This document shows positions 1 to 4,965 of a DNA stretch of 5,519 nt, one piece after another. The position numbers and the translations under genes were made by a program. Position 1 is the stretch's first letter, and each line of letters starts with the position of its first letter. The DNA is from Candidatus Bathyarchaeota archaeon (lineage in GTDB: Archaea > Thermoproteota > Bathyarchaeia > 40CM-2-53-6): NCBI GenBank assembly GCA_005882905.1, contig VBBG01000188.1:6258-11776 (forward strand). Reading direction: 5' to 3'. The notes under the pieces are model-generated. The model saw nothing but the letters and a program-made list of their open reading frames with translations, did no database searches and was not told where the DNA came from.

Positions 1-81
1 TCGGGGCGCGTCGAATTCCCTTGTTATGAAGGCCTCCTGTTTTCCCTGCTCTGCCATAACACTAGTCTTGTTTCTTACCAT
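1..81 (-). CDS. SRPBCC/AHSA1-domain protein, 5' part only (runs off left edge)
   Basis: Only the first 27 codons are in the window. The reading frame is open to base 1. Residues 18-27 read FITREFDAPR, the typical opening strand of the SRPBCC (START-like, AHSA1/activator of Hsp90 ATPase) fold in proteins encoded beside ArsR-type regulators. The chosen start is ATG at 81-79, because a strong Shine-Dalgarno sequence (GGAGGTG, complement of 87-93) lies 7 bases upstream, inside the end of the regulator gene. An in-frame ATG at 57-55 is nearer the conserved motif but has no ribosome-binding site. An out-of-frame ATG at 85-83 gives only 7 codons. The gene starts 4 bp after the ArsR stop, so the two are surely co-transcribed and probably translationally coupled. 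Members of this superfamily bind hydrophobic ligands in a deep cavity; the ligand here cannot be told. Family assignment rests on ten residues plus gene context. Confidence 0.72.
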   Translation of the reverse strand, partial: MVRNKTSVMAEQGKQEAFITREFDAPR

Positions 82-85
82 TCAT

Positions 86-451
86 TCACCTCCTCGTGTG
101 ATGCCTCTTTCCTTTCTCTGCCGCGAGTAGATTGTCGAGTCTGTCAAAGCGCTGGTCCCAGAGGTCTGTCGTATGCTTGATCCAGCCTTCTAGGCTGTGC
201 ATCGTATCAGGGTTGAGACTGTAAATGTGCTTCTGAGCGCGCCTTTCTATCTCAACCAGTTCCGCCTCGCGTAGGACCTTGAGATGCTGCGAGACTGCAG
301 GATTGCTCATACTGAAGTTATCGTAGATGTCCGTTGCGGACATCCGACCATTTGCCGCCAAGAGCTCTATTATCGTACGCCTCGTAGGATCGGCGAGAGC
401 ATCGAACAACTGCTGGCCCGGTACGTTGCTGCCTTCTCCATGCAGAGACAA
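86..451 (-). CDS. ArsR-family winged helix-turn-helix transcriptional regulator
   Basis: This 121-residue protein is a dimeric-type ArsR/SmtB-fold DNA-binding regulator. The domain opens at residues 14-30 with LFDALADPTRRTIIELL, the signature first helix of the family. A helix-turn-helix follows (about 38-66, with SNPAVSQHLKVLREAELV as recognition helix), then a wing at 67-78. The C-terminal helix (90-110, W...LWDQRFDRLDNLL) is typical of the subgroup paired with SRPBCC genes. I see no CxC metal-binding motif in the recognition helix, so metal sensing is not supported. The start is TTG at 451-449: no ATG or GTG lies between it and the in-frame upstream stop, and it sits a sensible 13 residues before the domain. 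There is no Shine-Dalgarno sequence, which suggests a leaderless or short-leader mRNA. It forms an operon with the SRPBCC gene after it. A palindrome just upstream (465-478) fits autoregulation. Confidence 0.93.
   Translation of the reverse strand: MSLHGEGSNVPGQQLFDALADPTRRTIIELLAANGRMSATDIYDNFSMSNPAVSQHLKVLREAELVEIERRAQKHIYSLNPDTMHSLEGWIKHTTDLWDQRFDRLDNLLAAEKGKRHHTRR
87..93 (-). promoter_or_regulatory. Strong Shine-Dalgarno site for the SRPBCC gene
   Basis: The minus strand reads GGAGGTG here, a near-perfect match to the 16S rRNA 3' end. It lies 7 bases before ATG 81-79 and only 3 before ATG 85-83, which selects the start at 81. It lies within the last codons and stop of the regulator gene. 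No other confidently called gene in the window has such a site, as expected for an operon-internal gene in an archaeon that initiates leaderless at promoter-proximal genes. Confidence 0.8.
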
Positions 452-464
452 GTTGCTAAGCGGT

Positions 465-478
465 AGCTTAATTAAGCT
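465..478. promoter_or_regulatory. 14-bp perfect palindrome, candidate ArsR operator
   Basis: AGCTTAATTAAGCT equals its own reverse complement. It lies 14 bases upstream of the TTG start of the ArsR gene, in the most AT-rich patch of the neighbourhood. A TATA-like GATTAAG (minus strand, within 482-489) lies directly upstream. If that is the TATA box, transcription would begin near base 460 and the palindrome would sit between TATA and start site, a position where a bound repressor blocks polymerase. Alternatively the TTAATTAA core could itself be the TATA box. Dimeric ArsR proteins commonly bind such inverted repeats. The palindrome is seen directly; its function is inferred. Confidence 0.5.
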
Positions 479-602
479 TCCACTTAATCAATCCTACGAA
501 CATCCGTCCTCTATAAGGATCCGTCGGGGCCCTTCTTCCCCTATCCTGGTTTTTCGCGGTAAAGGACTTGGTCCCTGTGAAACTTGCCTATCAGGGCTGG
601 AC

Positions 603-893
603 TTAGCGGAGCGAATCTCTGGTCTGCGAGTCTGCGAAGAGCTGGACCCTTCCGCAGTTCTGACAGACGAACGCGTCTAAATGGAGAACACCCTCTCCGA
701 GCTCTGCCCAGTTTCCAAAGAGAAGATGAGCGGCCCCACTCGTTCCTCCTGTCCGGAATGGAATGTCGCCCATGTCAGCCATAGCAGTGTTGCAACTTGG
801 ACACTTCACAGCAAGACTGGTCTGAGAAGATGACTCTGACAATTCTCTCTGTAAGAGTTGCAGCTTACTCACGCTTAAGCTTTCATCACTCAC
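603..893 (-). CDS. Small zinc-ribbon protein, function unknown
   Basis: This 96-residue soluble protein has one four-cysteine zinc ribbon. The first knuckle is CPSC (Cys31, Cys34) and the second CQNC-G (Cys77, Cys80), separated by 42 residues containing FRTGGTSG (47-54) and LLFGNWAELGEGVLHLDAF (58-76). The fold ends with VQLFAD. This arrangement, with a glycine-rich strand between the knuckles and a hydrophobic-aromatic ending, recurs in many short archaeal and bacterial zinc-ribbon proteins. Their role, whether binding nucleic acid or protein, is not established. The N-terminal 28 residues are polar and probably disordered or helical. The start is GTG at 893-891, the first start codon after an in-frame TAA; GTG at 872-870 is an alternative that removes seven residues. 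No ribosome-binding site is seen. It lies 151 bp upstream of the ArsR gene on the same strand, with an apparent promoter in between, so shared regulation is uncertain. Confidence 0.82.
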   Translation of the reverse strand: MSDESLSVSKLQLLQRELSESSSQTSLAVKCPSCNTAMADMGDIPFRTGGTSGAAHLLFGNWAELGEGVLHLDAFVCQNCGRVQLFADSQTRDSLR

Positions 894-908
894 AGCTTAC
901 CGGCGTCG

Positions 909-1076
909 TTGAGAGTGACGGTTATTGATCCTTCTGATCCTTTTAATGTTGCAGTAGTTCGTGGCCAGAAGTACTTTGGTGCGGACAAGTATCCGCACCC
1001 GAGTCCGGGTGAGAAACGGGTCCTGATAAAGATCGAAGCTACTCGCGTGATACCCCGGCACACGCGAACACAATGA
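909..1076 (+). pseudogene. Possible gene remnant or small protein (about 55 codons)
   Basis: The plus-strand frame is open from 879 to a TGA at 1074-1076. From TTG 909 it encodes 55 residues with very protein-like content: VTVIDPSDPFNVAVV, then YFGADKYPHPSPGEKRVL, then IKIEATRVI. A short strand, a proline-rich turn containing PxPGEK, and an alternating hydrophobic strand resemble the first strands of an immunoglobulin-like domain such as DUF4352. That assignment is from pattern only. The frame stops just where such a domain would continue, there is no signal peptide and no good start (TTG 909 or GTG 915, no Shine-Dalgarno). I therefore favour a decayed fragment, though a genuine small protein is possible. 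It runs divergently from the zinc-ribbon gene, 15 bp from that gene's GTG. Two minus-strand open frames over the same bases look less like protein. Confidence 0.33.
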
Positions 1077-1176
1077 TAGAAAACCAAGACAGGAAGAATC
1101 AGGGCAACCTAGCCCAGCGGTCTGATCGTAATCGGTCACGCTAAGATAGCTGAAATGATGATGAGCTTAGACCAAT

Positions 1177-1192
1177 GAGATCGTTAGAGATC
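1177..1192. repeat. GAGATC direct repeat with 10-bp spacing
   Basis: GAGATC occurs at 1177-1182 and 1187-1192, start to start 10 bp, about one helical turn, so both copies face the same side of the DNA. This is a common layout for a regulator site, but the unit is only six bases and could be chance. Confidence 0.25.
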
Positions 1193-1232
1193 TGACCATT
1201 CAACCCTTTTCTTCCAGCCTGAGGATCATAAG

Positions 1233-1301
1233 ATGGAGGCGGCGGGGTTGACTAGAGGCACCGAACGACCTTCTCTAGAGAGGCTGGTCTTCTCCTACTA
1301 G
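1233..1301 (+). other. Possible upstream ORF of 22 codons before the 341-residue gene
   Basis: ATG 1233 opens a 22-codon frame ending in TAG 1299-1301, two bases before the TTG start of the membrane-protein gene. GAGG at 1221-1224 stands 8 bases before the ATG, an acceptable Shine-Dalgarno distance. The downstream gene lacks a site of its own, so translation of this short frame could deliver ribosomes to the TTG by termination-reinitiation. The peptide (starting MEAAGLTRGTERPS) resembles nothing I know. The same layout precedes the paralogous gene at 4284. Short open frames are frequent by chance, so this is tentative. Confidence 0.25.
1272..1281. repeat. 10-bp perfect palindrome TCTCTAGAGA
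   Basis: The palindrome can be lengthened to 14 bases (1270-1283) in RNA by one G-U pair and one C-G pair. It lies 23-32 bases before the TTG at 1304 and inside the short upstream open frame. It could be a protein-binding site or a small hairpin near the start region. No T-run follows, so it is not a terminator. Confidence 0.3.
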
Positions 1302-1303
1302 CA

Positions 1304-2329
1304 TTGAGGGTCTTCTCTCTCAGGATGTGGCGGAGAGCCATGTCTCTGGTCATCTTCCTGTTCGGCGTCACGGTGCTATACCTCGTTTACCTGGCATTGA
1401 CCATTGTTCCCTCCGGGACTGATCCACGAACTGCCAGTGAAGCCTTGGCAAAGGATCCCCGAGCGGGTTTTGCCGTGGTGATCCTCGGAGGTCTGTTTCT
1501 TGCCGGGCTAGCTCTTGCAGGTTCCAGATTTGCATACTTCGCTTACACAAGAATCAAGGAGCCAAAGCATCCGAGCCTGGAACACAAGCCTCCTGCCCTC
1601 AGATTCTCTCGCTGCCCCATATGTACCGAGAACATTCCATTCGGTTCGCTAGGTAGCGACTTTCGCAGACACCTGAGAGGAGAACACGCTGATTATTGGA
1701 GGTGGAAGCGGAATTGGAGCATCGCGATCACTGTTGCCTTAGTGACGTGGATGCTACTTCTATTCCCACTACTCATCTTCGGCATCATCCCAGGAGCAAG
1801 GACGGGCGCAACGTCGGCGACATTCTACGGTATTGGTGGCTACATCTCAGTGGAAGTTGTAGTCATGATTCTTGCCGGATGGTCTAGTCGAGCGAGGACG
1901 AGACGGTTCAGACAAGAATGGCAACAACAACACCCGCTACACCTCAGAACTTACGGGAACTTGAAGGGTGTAAAGGCCAAGGTCAAATTCAATATCGGTC
2001 GAACATTCATCTTCAAGGACCCGTTTCTTCCTTTAGAACTGCTGCATCCTGCCTCATTGCTCGTTGTACCTCTAGTATTGTTGTTAGGCCGGTTTACTCT
2101 GAGAAGAGTGACCCTGAACACGTTTGAGAGCGGCAGGCTCTGGCTCTACGACGCCTTCGACACTCTCACCTCATTCGAGGTCAAGAGTCTCTCACCAATG
2201 GAGTTCGACACTGAAAAAGTAGTACTCGTTCTTGAGACAGGTTCCCTCGAGATTAGAACTGAAAACTCAGCTGACCTTGAGTCCATCCGATCCGTTGTCC
2301 GTGCGGCAATCATTCAACCCTCAACCTGA
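1304..2329 (+). CDS. Four-TM membrane protein with C2H2-type zinc finger and C-terminal domain
   Basis: I do not recognise a named family for this 341-residue protein. Hydrophobic segments at about 13-35, 56-80, 139-162 and 172-194 look like membrane spans. Between the second and third is a zinc-finger-like loop, Cys104-x2-Cys107-x15-His123-x4-His128, starting CPICTENIP and ending HADYWRW. Arg/Lys residues flank the loop (RIK at 83-85, WKRNW at 134-138) and follow TM4 (RARTRRFRQEW, 196-206), placing N-terminus, finger and C-terminus in the cytoplasm by the positive-inside rule. Residues 207-341 form a soluble domain with a hydrophobic stretch (249-262) and a beta-rich end with a final helix, possibly PH-like (inference). 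The start is TTG 1304, the first start codon after an in-frame stop. ATG 1325 or ATG 1340 is also plausible, removing 7 or 12 residues ahead of TM1. A shorter paralogue lies at 4284. MetAP follows after 60 bp. Confidence 0.85.
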   Translation: MRVFSLRMWRRAMSLVIFLFGVTVLYLVYLALTIVPSGTDPRTASEALAKDPRAGFAVVILGGLFLAGLALAGSRFAYFAYTRIKEPKHPSLEHKPPALRFSRCPICTENIPFGSLGSDFRRHLRGEHADYWRWKRNWSIAITVALVTWMLLLFPLLIFGIIPGARTGATSATFYGIGGYISVEVVVMILAGWSSRARTRRFRQEWQQQHPLHLRTYGNLKGVKAKVKFNIGRTFIFKDPFLPLELLHPASLLVVPLVLLLGRFTLRRVTLNTFESGRLWLYDAFDTLTSFEVKSLSPMEFDTEKVVLVLETGSLEIRTENSADLESIRSVVRAAIIQPST

Positions 2330-2389
2330 CACTCTAGCACGTTCAGCCAAACAGACCGACAACCACGAACCTCGAAATGTCTTTCACCG

Positions 2390-3346
2390 ATGAAAGATAC
2401 AATAGTGAACCCTTTGCTCTTAGAAACAACTGACCCCTGGTTGTTCGACTCTCAGGCTCTGGATTCTTTCAGGAAATCAGGCGAGATCGTAGCCAAGCTG
2501 AGAAAGGACGTCCCGGTAATGGTCAAACCAGGGGTCCAGGCTCTCAGAATTTGTGACGAACTCGAACAGAAGATGCGGGACCAGGGTGGCAAGCCTGCGT
2601 TCCCCGTCAATGTTGGGATCAATGAAGTTGCGGCCCACTACACCTCGCCTCCGGGAGATACGTTGACGATACCGTCAGGTTGTCTAGCCAAGATTGATTT
2701 CGGGGTCCAGGTCGACGGCTATGTTACTGATACTTCTGTTACGGTCTGCTTCGAGCCTAGGCTTGAGCCGTTGGTCCAGGCGGCTGATGAGGCGTTGGGG
2801 AATGCAATTCGGGCGTTCAGACCCGGGGTCAAGTTGTCGGAGATTGGACGGGTCGTGCAGTCGACCATCCAGAAGTATGGGCTCCGGCCGATAAGCAACC
2901 TTACAGGTCACAAGATCGAACGGTATTCGATACACGCGGGAAAGTCTGTCCCGAACGTTGGTGGAATGAACGGGACAAAGATTGAGGAGGGCGAAGTCTA
3001 CGCCATAGAGCCGTTTACGACGCTGGCGAAGGCGGCGGGAATGGTGACGAACGGGTCCAGCGCCTACATCTACAGATTTGTTAAGCCTAGGGGAGCGACC
3101 TCGGAAGATTCGAAGAAGGTCATCGCGTATATCCAGTCAAACTTCTCCACACTACCCTTCGCGTCCAGATGGCTCGACAAGACATTCGATAGAGAGACTA
3201 CCAAGAAAGCACTATACGACCTAATAAAACACAAATGCGTCAGCGCCTACCCAGTCCTCGTAGAGCAGACAGGCAACCCCGTTGCCCAGTCAGAACACAC
3301 AGTCCTAGTAAACCACGACAACTGCACAATTCTCACAGGACCCTAA
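2390..3346 (+). CDS. map: Methionine aminopeptidase, type II (archaeal MetAP)
   Basis: A cytosolic dinuclear-metal protease (family M24A, pita-bread fold) that removes the initiator methionine from new proteins whose second residue is small. All key residues are present: metal ligands Asp103 (KIDFG), Asp114 (VTDT), His174 (TGHKI), Glu207 (AIEPF) and Glu302 (SEHT), plus the substrate-positioning histidines His83 (AAHYTSP) and His182 (IHAGKSVP). Residues about 235-290 are the helical insertion that defines type II enzymes. There is no eukaryotic N-terminal extension. At 318 residues it is slightly longer than the usual archaeal enzyme of about 295; the extra residues are mainly the first 20 or so. 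ATG 2390 is used; there is no Shine-Dalgarno sequence or clear TATA box in the 60-bp gap, so co-transcription with the upstream gene is possible. Codon choice changes sharply after about base 3125 (see findings). Family identity is secure. Confidence 0.98.
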   Translation: MKDTIVNPLLLETTDPWLFDSQALDSFRKSGEIVAKLRKDVPVMVKPGVQALRICDELEQKMRDQGGKPAFPVNVGINEVAAHYTSPPGDTLTIPSGCLAKIDFGVQVDGYVTDTSVTVCFEPRLEPLVQAADEALGNAIRAFRPGVKLSEIGRVVQSTIQKYGLRPISNLTGHKIERYSIHAGKSVPNVGGMNGTKIEEGEVYAIEPFTTLAKAAGMVTNGSSAYIYRFVKPRGATSEDSKKVIAYIQSNFSTLPFASRWLDKTFDRETTKKALYDLIKHKCVSAYPVLVEQTGNPVAQSEHTVLVNHDNCTILTGP

Positions 3347-3381
3347 CCCCGGTCTCCATTATTGCTTTCCCATCTAGGGTT

Positions 3382-3409
3382 CTCAGCGGCTTGCATGCCG
3401 ACAACTGAG
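3382..3409 (+). other. Bulged stem-loop downstream of MetAP
   Basis: CTCAG-CGGC (3382-3390) can pair with GCCG (3397-3400) and CTGAG (3405-3409), giving nine base pairs with a six-base loop TTGCAT and a four-base ACAA bulge on the 3' side. It is the longest near-continuous stem noticed in this gap. It could protect the MetAP mRNA end or be part of a structured RNA. No covariation evidence is available. Confidence 0.35.
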
Positions 3410-3430
3410 TCCGGGGGGACATAGGTGGAC

Positions 3431-3464
3431 TGTGGACCTAATCATGGATGACCACACAATTTTT
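3431..3464 (+). terminator. Hairpin followed by T5, possible MetAP terminator
   Basis: TGTGG (3431-3435) pairs with CCACA (3452-3456), and a run of five T follows at 3460-3464, the only T-run of that length in this gap. Archaeal termination depends mainly on T-runs, with hairpins optional. It lies about 85-115 bases after the MetAP stop. The stem is short and its loop long, so this is moderate to weak. Confidence 0.35.
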
Positions 3465-3512
3465 CCAACGCGACCGAGAGACTTGCATCACTTACGCCCG
3501 CGCGTTTCACAC

Positions 3513-3518
3513 TATAAG
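3513..3518 (+). promoter_or_regulatory. TATA-like box, candidate promoter for the 3644 gene
   Basis: TATAAG in the context CACTATAAGCC is the best TATA-like match between MetAP and the next gene. An archaeal start site would be expected near 3540. This would give the 3644 gene a leader of about 100 bases, long for a leaderless-prone genome, so it may instead drive a small RNA or the 12-codon frame at 3551-3589. Confidence 0.35.
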
Positions 3519-3643
3519 CCCGGTCACGTAGATGACTTGACGAATCAATCATGAGAACAAGCCCGCGCACTGTAACTTCTCGGAATTAGGCGGAGTTACA
3601 TTTCTCACATTGGACGGGCACACATCTTGACTAAAGACTGGTC

Positions 3644-4066
3644 TTGGCTGGTCTAAGGAAACCTCCTCTCTGGGCTCTAATCTTGATACTCATTGCGGGG
3701 TCAGCGTCTGTCGCGTATGGTGCCTACGCCGTTGTCAGCAACAGCCAGAACACGAGGGAGTCGCTCATCTTCGAATCCTTCAACATGGTCTCGGGTACGA
3801 ACGTTACCCTGTCGATTCGGAACACCGGCACTGCCTCGGTCGTGTTCACATCCTATGCTGTGAAGGACGTTGCTGGAGATCAATATCTTCTTAGCAGCTG
3901 GCAGGGACAAAGTATAGACCCGAACACACAAGTACCGGTCAACATTCTCATTGGCTCGTCCTGTCCCAACTGCGTCCTGACAGGAAGCCCGTTCACGTTC
4001 GCGCCTGGCGATGCCATGACGTTGGTAACATCGCGGAGCAACCCGTTCACCTTCTACCTATCCTAA
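3644..4066 (+). CDS. Membrane-anchored extracytoplasmic beta-rich protein, function unknown
   Basis: This 140-residue protein begins with a short basic segment (LRK, 4-6) and one hydrophobic helix (about 9-31, WALILILIAGSASVAYGAYAV), acting as an uncleaved anchor or signal peptide. I see no lipobox and no clear type IV pilin cleavage motif. Residues 40-140 look like one beta-sandwich: NVTLSIRNTGTASVVFTSYAVKD (53-75) is typical of CARDB- or Ig-like surface domains, where a strand is followed by an N-T-G turn. Two cysteines in CPNC (107-110) could form a disulphide or bind metal. NVT (53-55) is a potential N-glycosylation sequon. The start is TTG 3644; an in-frame TAA lies 12 bases upstream, no ATG or GTG intervenes, and CTG 3638 is the only other option. 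It stands alone between gaps of 297 and 217 bp. It is probably a cell-surface protein; the exact role is unknown. Confidence 0.78.
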   Translation: MAGLRKPPLWALILILIAGSASVAYGAYAVVSNSQNTRESLIFESFNMVSGTNVTLSIRNTGTASVVFTSYAVKDVAGDQYLLSSWQGQSIDPNTQVPVNILIGSSCPNCVLTGSPFTFAPGDAMTLVTSRSNPFTFYLS

Positions 4067-4124
4067 GCTAGGGGAGAGCAACTGGTCAGATATTGGTTCG
4101 AAATGGGATGGTTATCGTCTTCCT

Positions 4125-4196
4125 ACTGCCAGTACGTTTTGGCAGTCTAACCTTCCACTAAGCGTATTACAAAGCAAGTGAGTTATGGTACTGGCA
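4125..4196 (+). other. Mutually exclusive hairpins between two genes (switch-like)
   Basis: ACTGCCA (4125-4131) pairs with TGGCAGT (4140-4146) as a local seven-base-pair hairpin with an eight-base loop. The overlapping TGCCAGTAC (4127-4135) also pairs with GTACTGGCA (4188-4196), nine base pairs. The two structures compete for the same bases. The second structure ends 3 bases before the purine-rich site of the short open frame at 4209. It may be an attenuator-like leader for the 4284 gene, or the first hairpin may simply mark the end of the 3644 transcript. Confidence 0.35.
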
Positions 4197-4208
4197 TTTG
4201 GAGAGGCT

Positions 4209-4280
4209 ATGCCGTCGCAGCTGGTACGAGTGGATGAAATCAGGTCCAAGTCCTCACAACGGAACAGAATGGTCTGTTAG
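4209..4280 (+). other. Possible upstream ORF of 23 codons before the 190-residue gene
   Basis: ATG 4209 opens a 23-codon frame ending in TAG 4278-4280, three bases before the TTG of the zinc-finger membrane gene and in the same frame as it. GGAGAGG at 4200-4206 precedes the ATG; its GGAG core is five bases away, a good ribosome-binding site. The peptide (MPSQLVRVDEIRSK...) is basic and unrecognised. Size and position match the short frame before the paralogue at 1304. Confidence 0.3.
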
Positions 4281-4283
4281 CGA

Positions 4284-4856
4284 TTGAGACGCCCAAGCCC
4301 GATTGCAATCGTATTGCTAGCGACCGGGATTCCCCCCGTGGCGTTTACAATTGCCCTTTTTGTTCTAGGAAGCATACCCGACAATATCGCTCCTCCGCTT
4401 ACCATCGCCTTTGTGCTCATACCTATGGTTGTGTTTCTTCCACTCTTTGCCTTCGTTGGCTTCAAAGACGTCGCACGGAGAACAAGACGGCAAATCGTCA
4501 GAACGAAGACACTAGTGTTTCACTGTCCGATATGTGACGCGGGGATTCCACATGCTGGTCTCCGAGAACTCAGACGGGCGAGACGTGAGCACATTGAGAC
4601 TCTTCATCCGGAGTTCTTTCATCATGCGAGGAGGATCAACAAGCTTGCTGTTCTTTATTGGGCAGGTTTGATCTTCCTCGCAATAACGGCTACGTTCTGG
4701 TTCTTTGTGAAAAGCTACGTCTTATCACTCGCAGGCTTTCTTGCAGTTCTACCTCTCCTATATTTTCTGAACTGGTTTTTCCAGAAGCAAGTCAGGGAAT
4801 TCAGGAGACGGTGGACCGAGCACGCGTCCGCCCAGCCCCTCAAAAATACTCCTTGA
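4284..4856 (+). CDS. Four-TM membrane protein with C2H2-type zinc finger (short paralogue)
   Basis: This 190-residue protein repeats the layout of the protein at 1304-2329 without its C-terminal domain. Membrane spans are at about 6-29, 38-60, 121-142 and 145-165. The loop between the second and third holds Cys81-x2-Cys84-x18-His103-x4-His108, starting CPICDAGIPHAGL and ending HPEFFHHARR. Clusters of basic residues (KDVARRTRRQIVR, 61-73; REFRRRW, 171-177) place the finger and both termini in the cytoplasm. The tail FRRRW corresponds to FRQEW of the longer paralogue, after which this protein soon ends. TTG 4284 is the only start codon near the N-terminus: an in-frame TAG lies three bases before it and the next ATG is at residue 48, inside TM2. 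Zinc binding is inferred from the ligands; a role in binding nucleic acid or protein at the membrane is speculation. Confidence 0.82.
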   Translation: MRRPSPIAIVLLATGIPPVAFTIALFVLGSIPDNIAPPLTIAFVLIPMVVFLPLFAFVGFKDVARRTRRQIVRTKTLVFHCPICDAGIPHAGLRELRRARREHIETLHPEFFHHARRINKLAVLYWAGLIFLAITATFWFFVKSYVLSLAGFLAVLPLLYFLNWFFQKQVREFRRRWTEHASAQPLKNTP

Positions 4857-4920
4857 AGCTGACCATGGTCGGGGACCCGTGTAGGCGGTAGGGTAGCTAG
4901 GGATGCCTGTGTATCTCTGA

Positions 4921-4939
4921 GAACCCTCCTCGGGGGTTT
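4921..4939 (+). terminator. Hairpin after the 190-residue gene, weak terminator candidate
   Basis: AACCCTC (4922-4928) pairs with GGGGGTT (4932-4938), seven pairs including one G-U, closing a three-base loop; a G-U pair can extend it to 4921/4939. It lies 65-83 bases after the 4284-4856 stop. No T-run follows directly (the nearest, TTTT, is at 4952-4955), so termination activity is uncertain. Confidence 0.3.
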
Positions 4940-4965
4940 AGGGTGGACTAGTTTTCCGCACTGCC

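Larger units (their letters stand above)
1077..1303. other. Intergenic stretch upstream of the 341-residue membrane protein gene
   Basis: No conserved gene is visible. It holds GAGATC twice exactly 10 bp apart (1177-1182 and 1187-1192), a 10-bp perfect palindrome TCTCTAGAGA (1272-1281) and a 22-codon open frame with its own purine-rich site (1233-1301). I see no convincing TATA box; the best AT-rich stretch is around 1225-1232 and is weak. The promoter of the downstream gene must lie here or upstream but cannot be placed by eye. Confidence 0.5.
3347..3643. other. 297-bp gene-free stretch after MetAP
   Basis: No conserved reading frame is visible on either strand. From left to right it holds a bulged stem-loop (3382-3409), a terminator-like hairpin with T5 (3431-3464), and a TATA-like box (3513-3518) followed by a 12-codon open frame from ATG 3551. 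I found no tRNA or clear C/D-box signature. The layout fits termination of the MetAP transcript followed by a new plus-strand promoter. Confidence 0.5.

Noticed and set aside
502..525. Direct repeat ATCCGTC (502-508 and 519-525) near TATA-like CTATAAG
   Set aside because: Only seven bases, spacing of 17, no plus-strand gene follows within reach, and it is not near the expected minus-strand promoter positions.
327..784. Plus-strand open frames of 66-117 codons antisense to the ArsR and zinc-ribbon genes
   Set aside because: They overlap clear genes on the other strand and their translations are proline-, arginine- and serine-rich shadows with no domain pattern.
890..1139. Two minus-strand open frames of 65 and 80 codons upstream of the zinc-ribbon gene
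   Set aside because: Their products have arginine-, cysteine- and serine-rich shadow-type composition without recognisable motifs. The plus-strand frame over the same bases reads more like a protein.
3441..3555. GATGA-like and CTGA-like motifs suggesting a C/D-box RNA
   Set aside because: The boxes match the consensus poorly, are not in the right order or spacing, and no terminal stem brings them together.
4093..4107. GGTTCGAAAT resembling a tRNA T-loop
   Set aside because: The flanking bases do not pair as a T-stem and no acceptor, D-arm or anticodon arm can be drawn around it.
4278..4286. TAG read as pyrrolysine, joining the short frame at 4209 to the 190-residue protein
   Set aside because: The frame is continuous across the TAG, but the paralogue at 1304 has its TAG out of frame, the protein looks complete without the extension, and nothing in the window suggests a pyrrolysine system.
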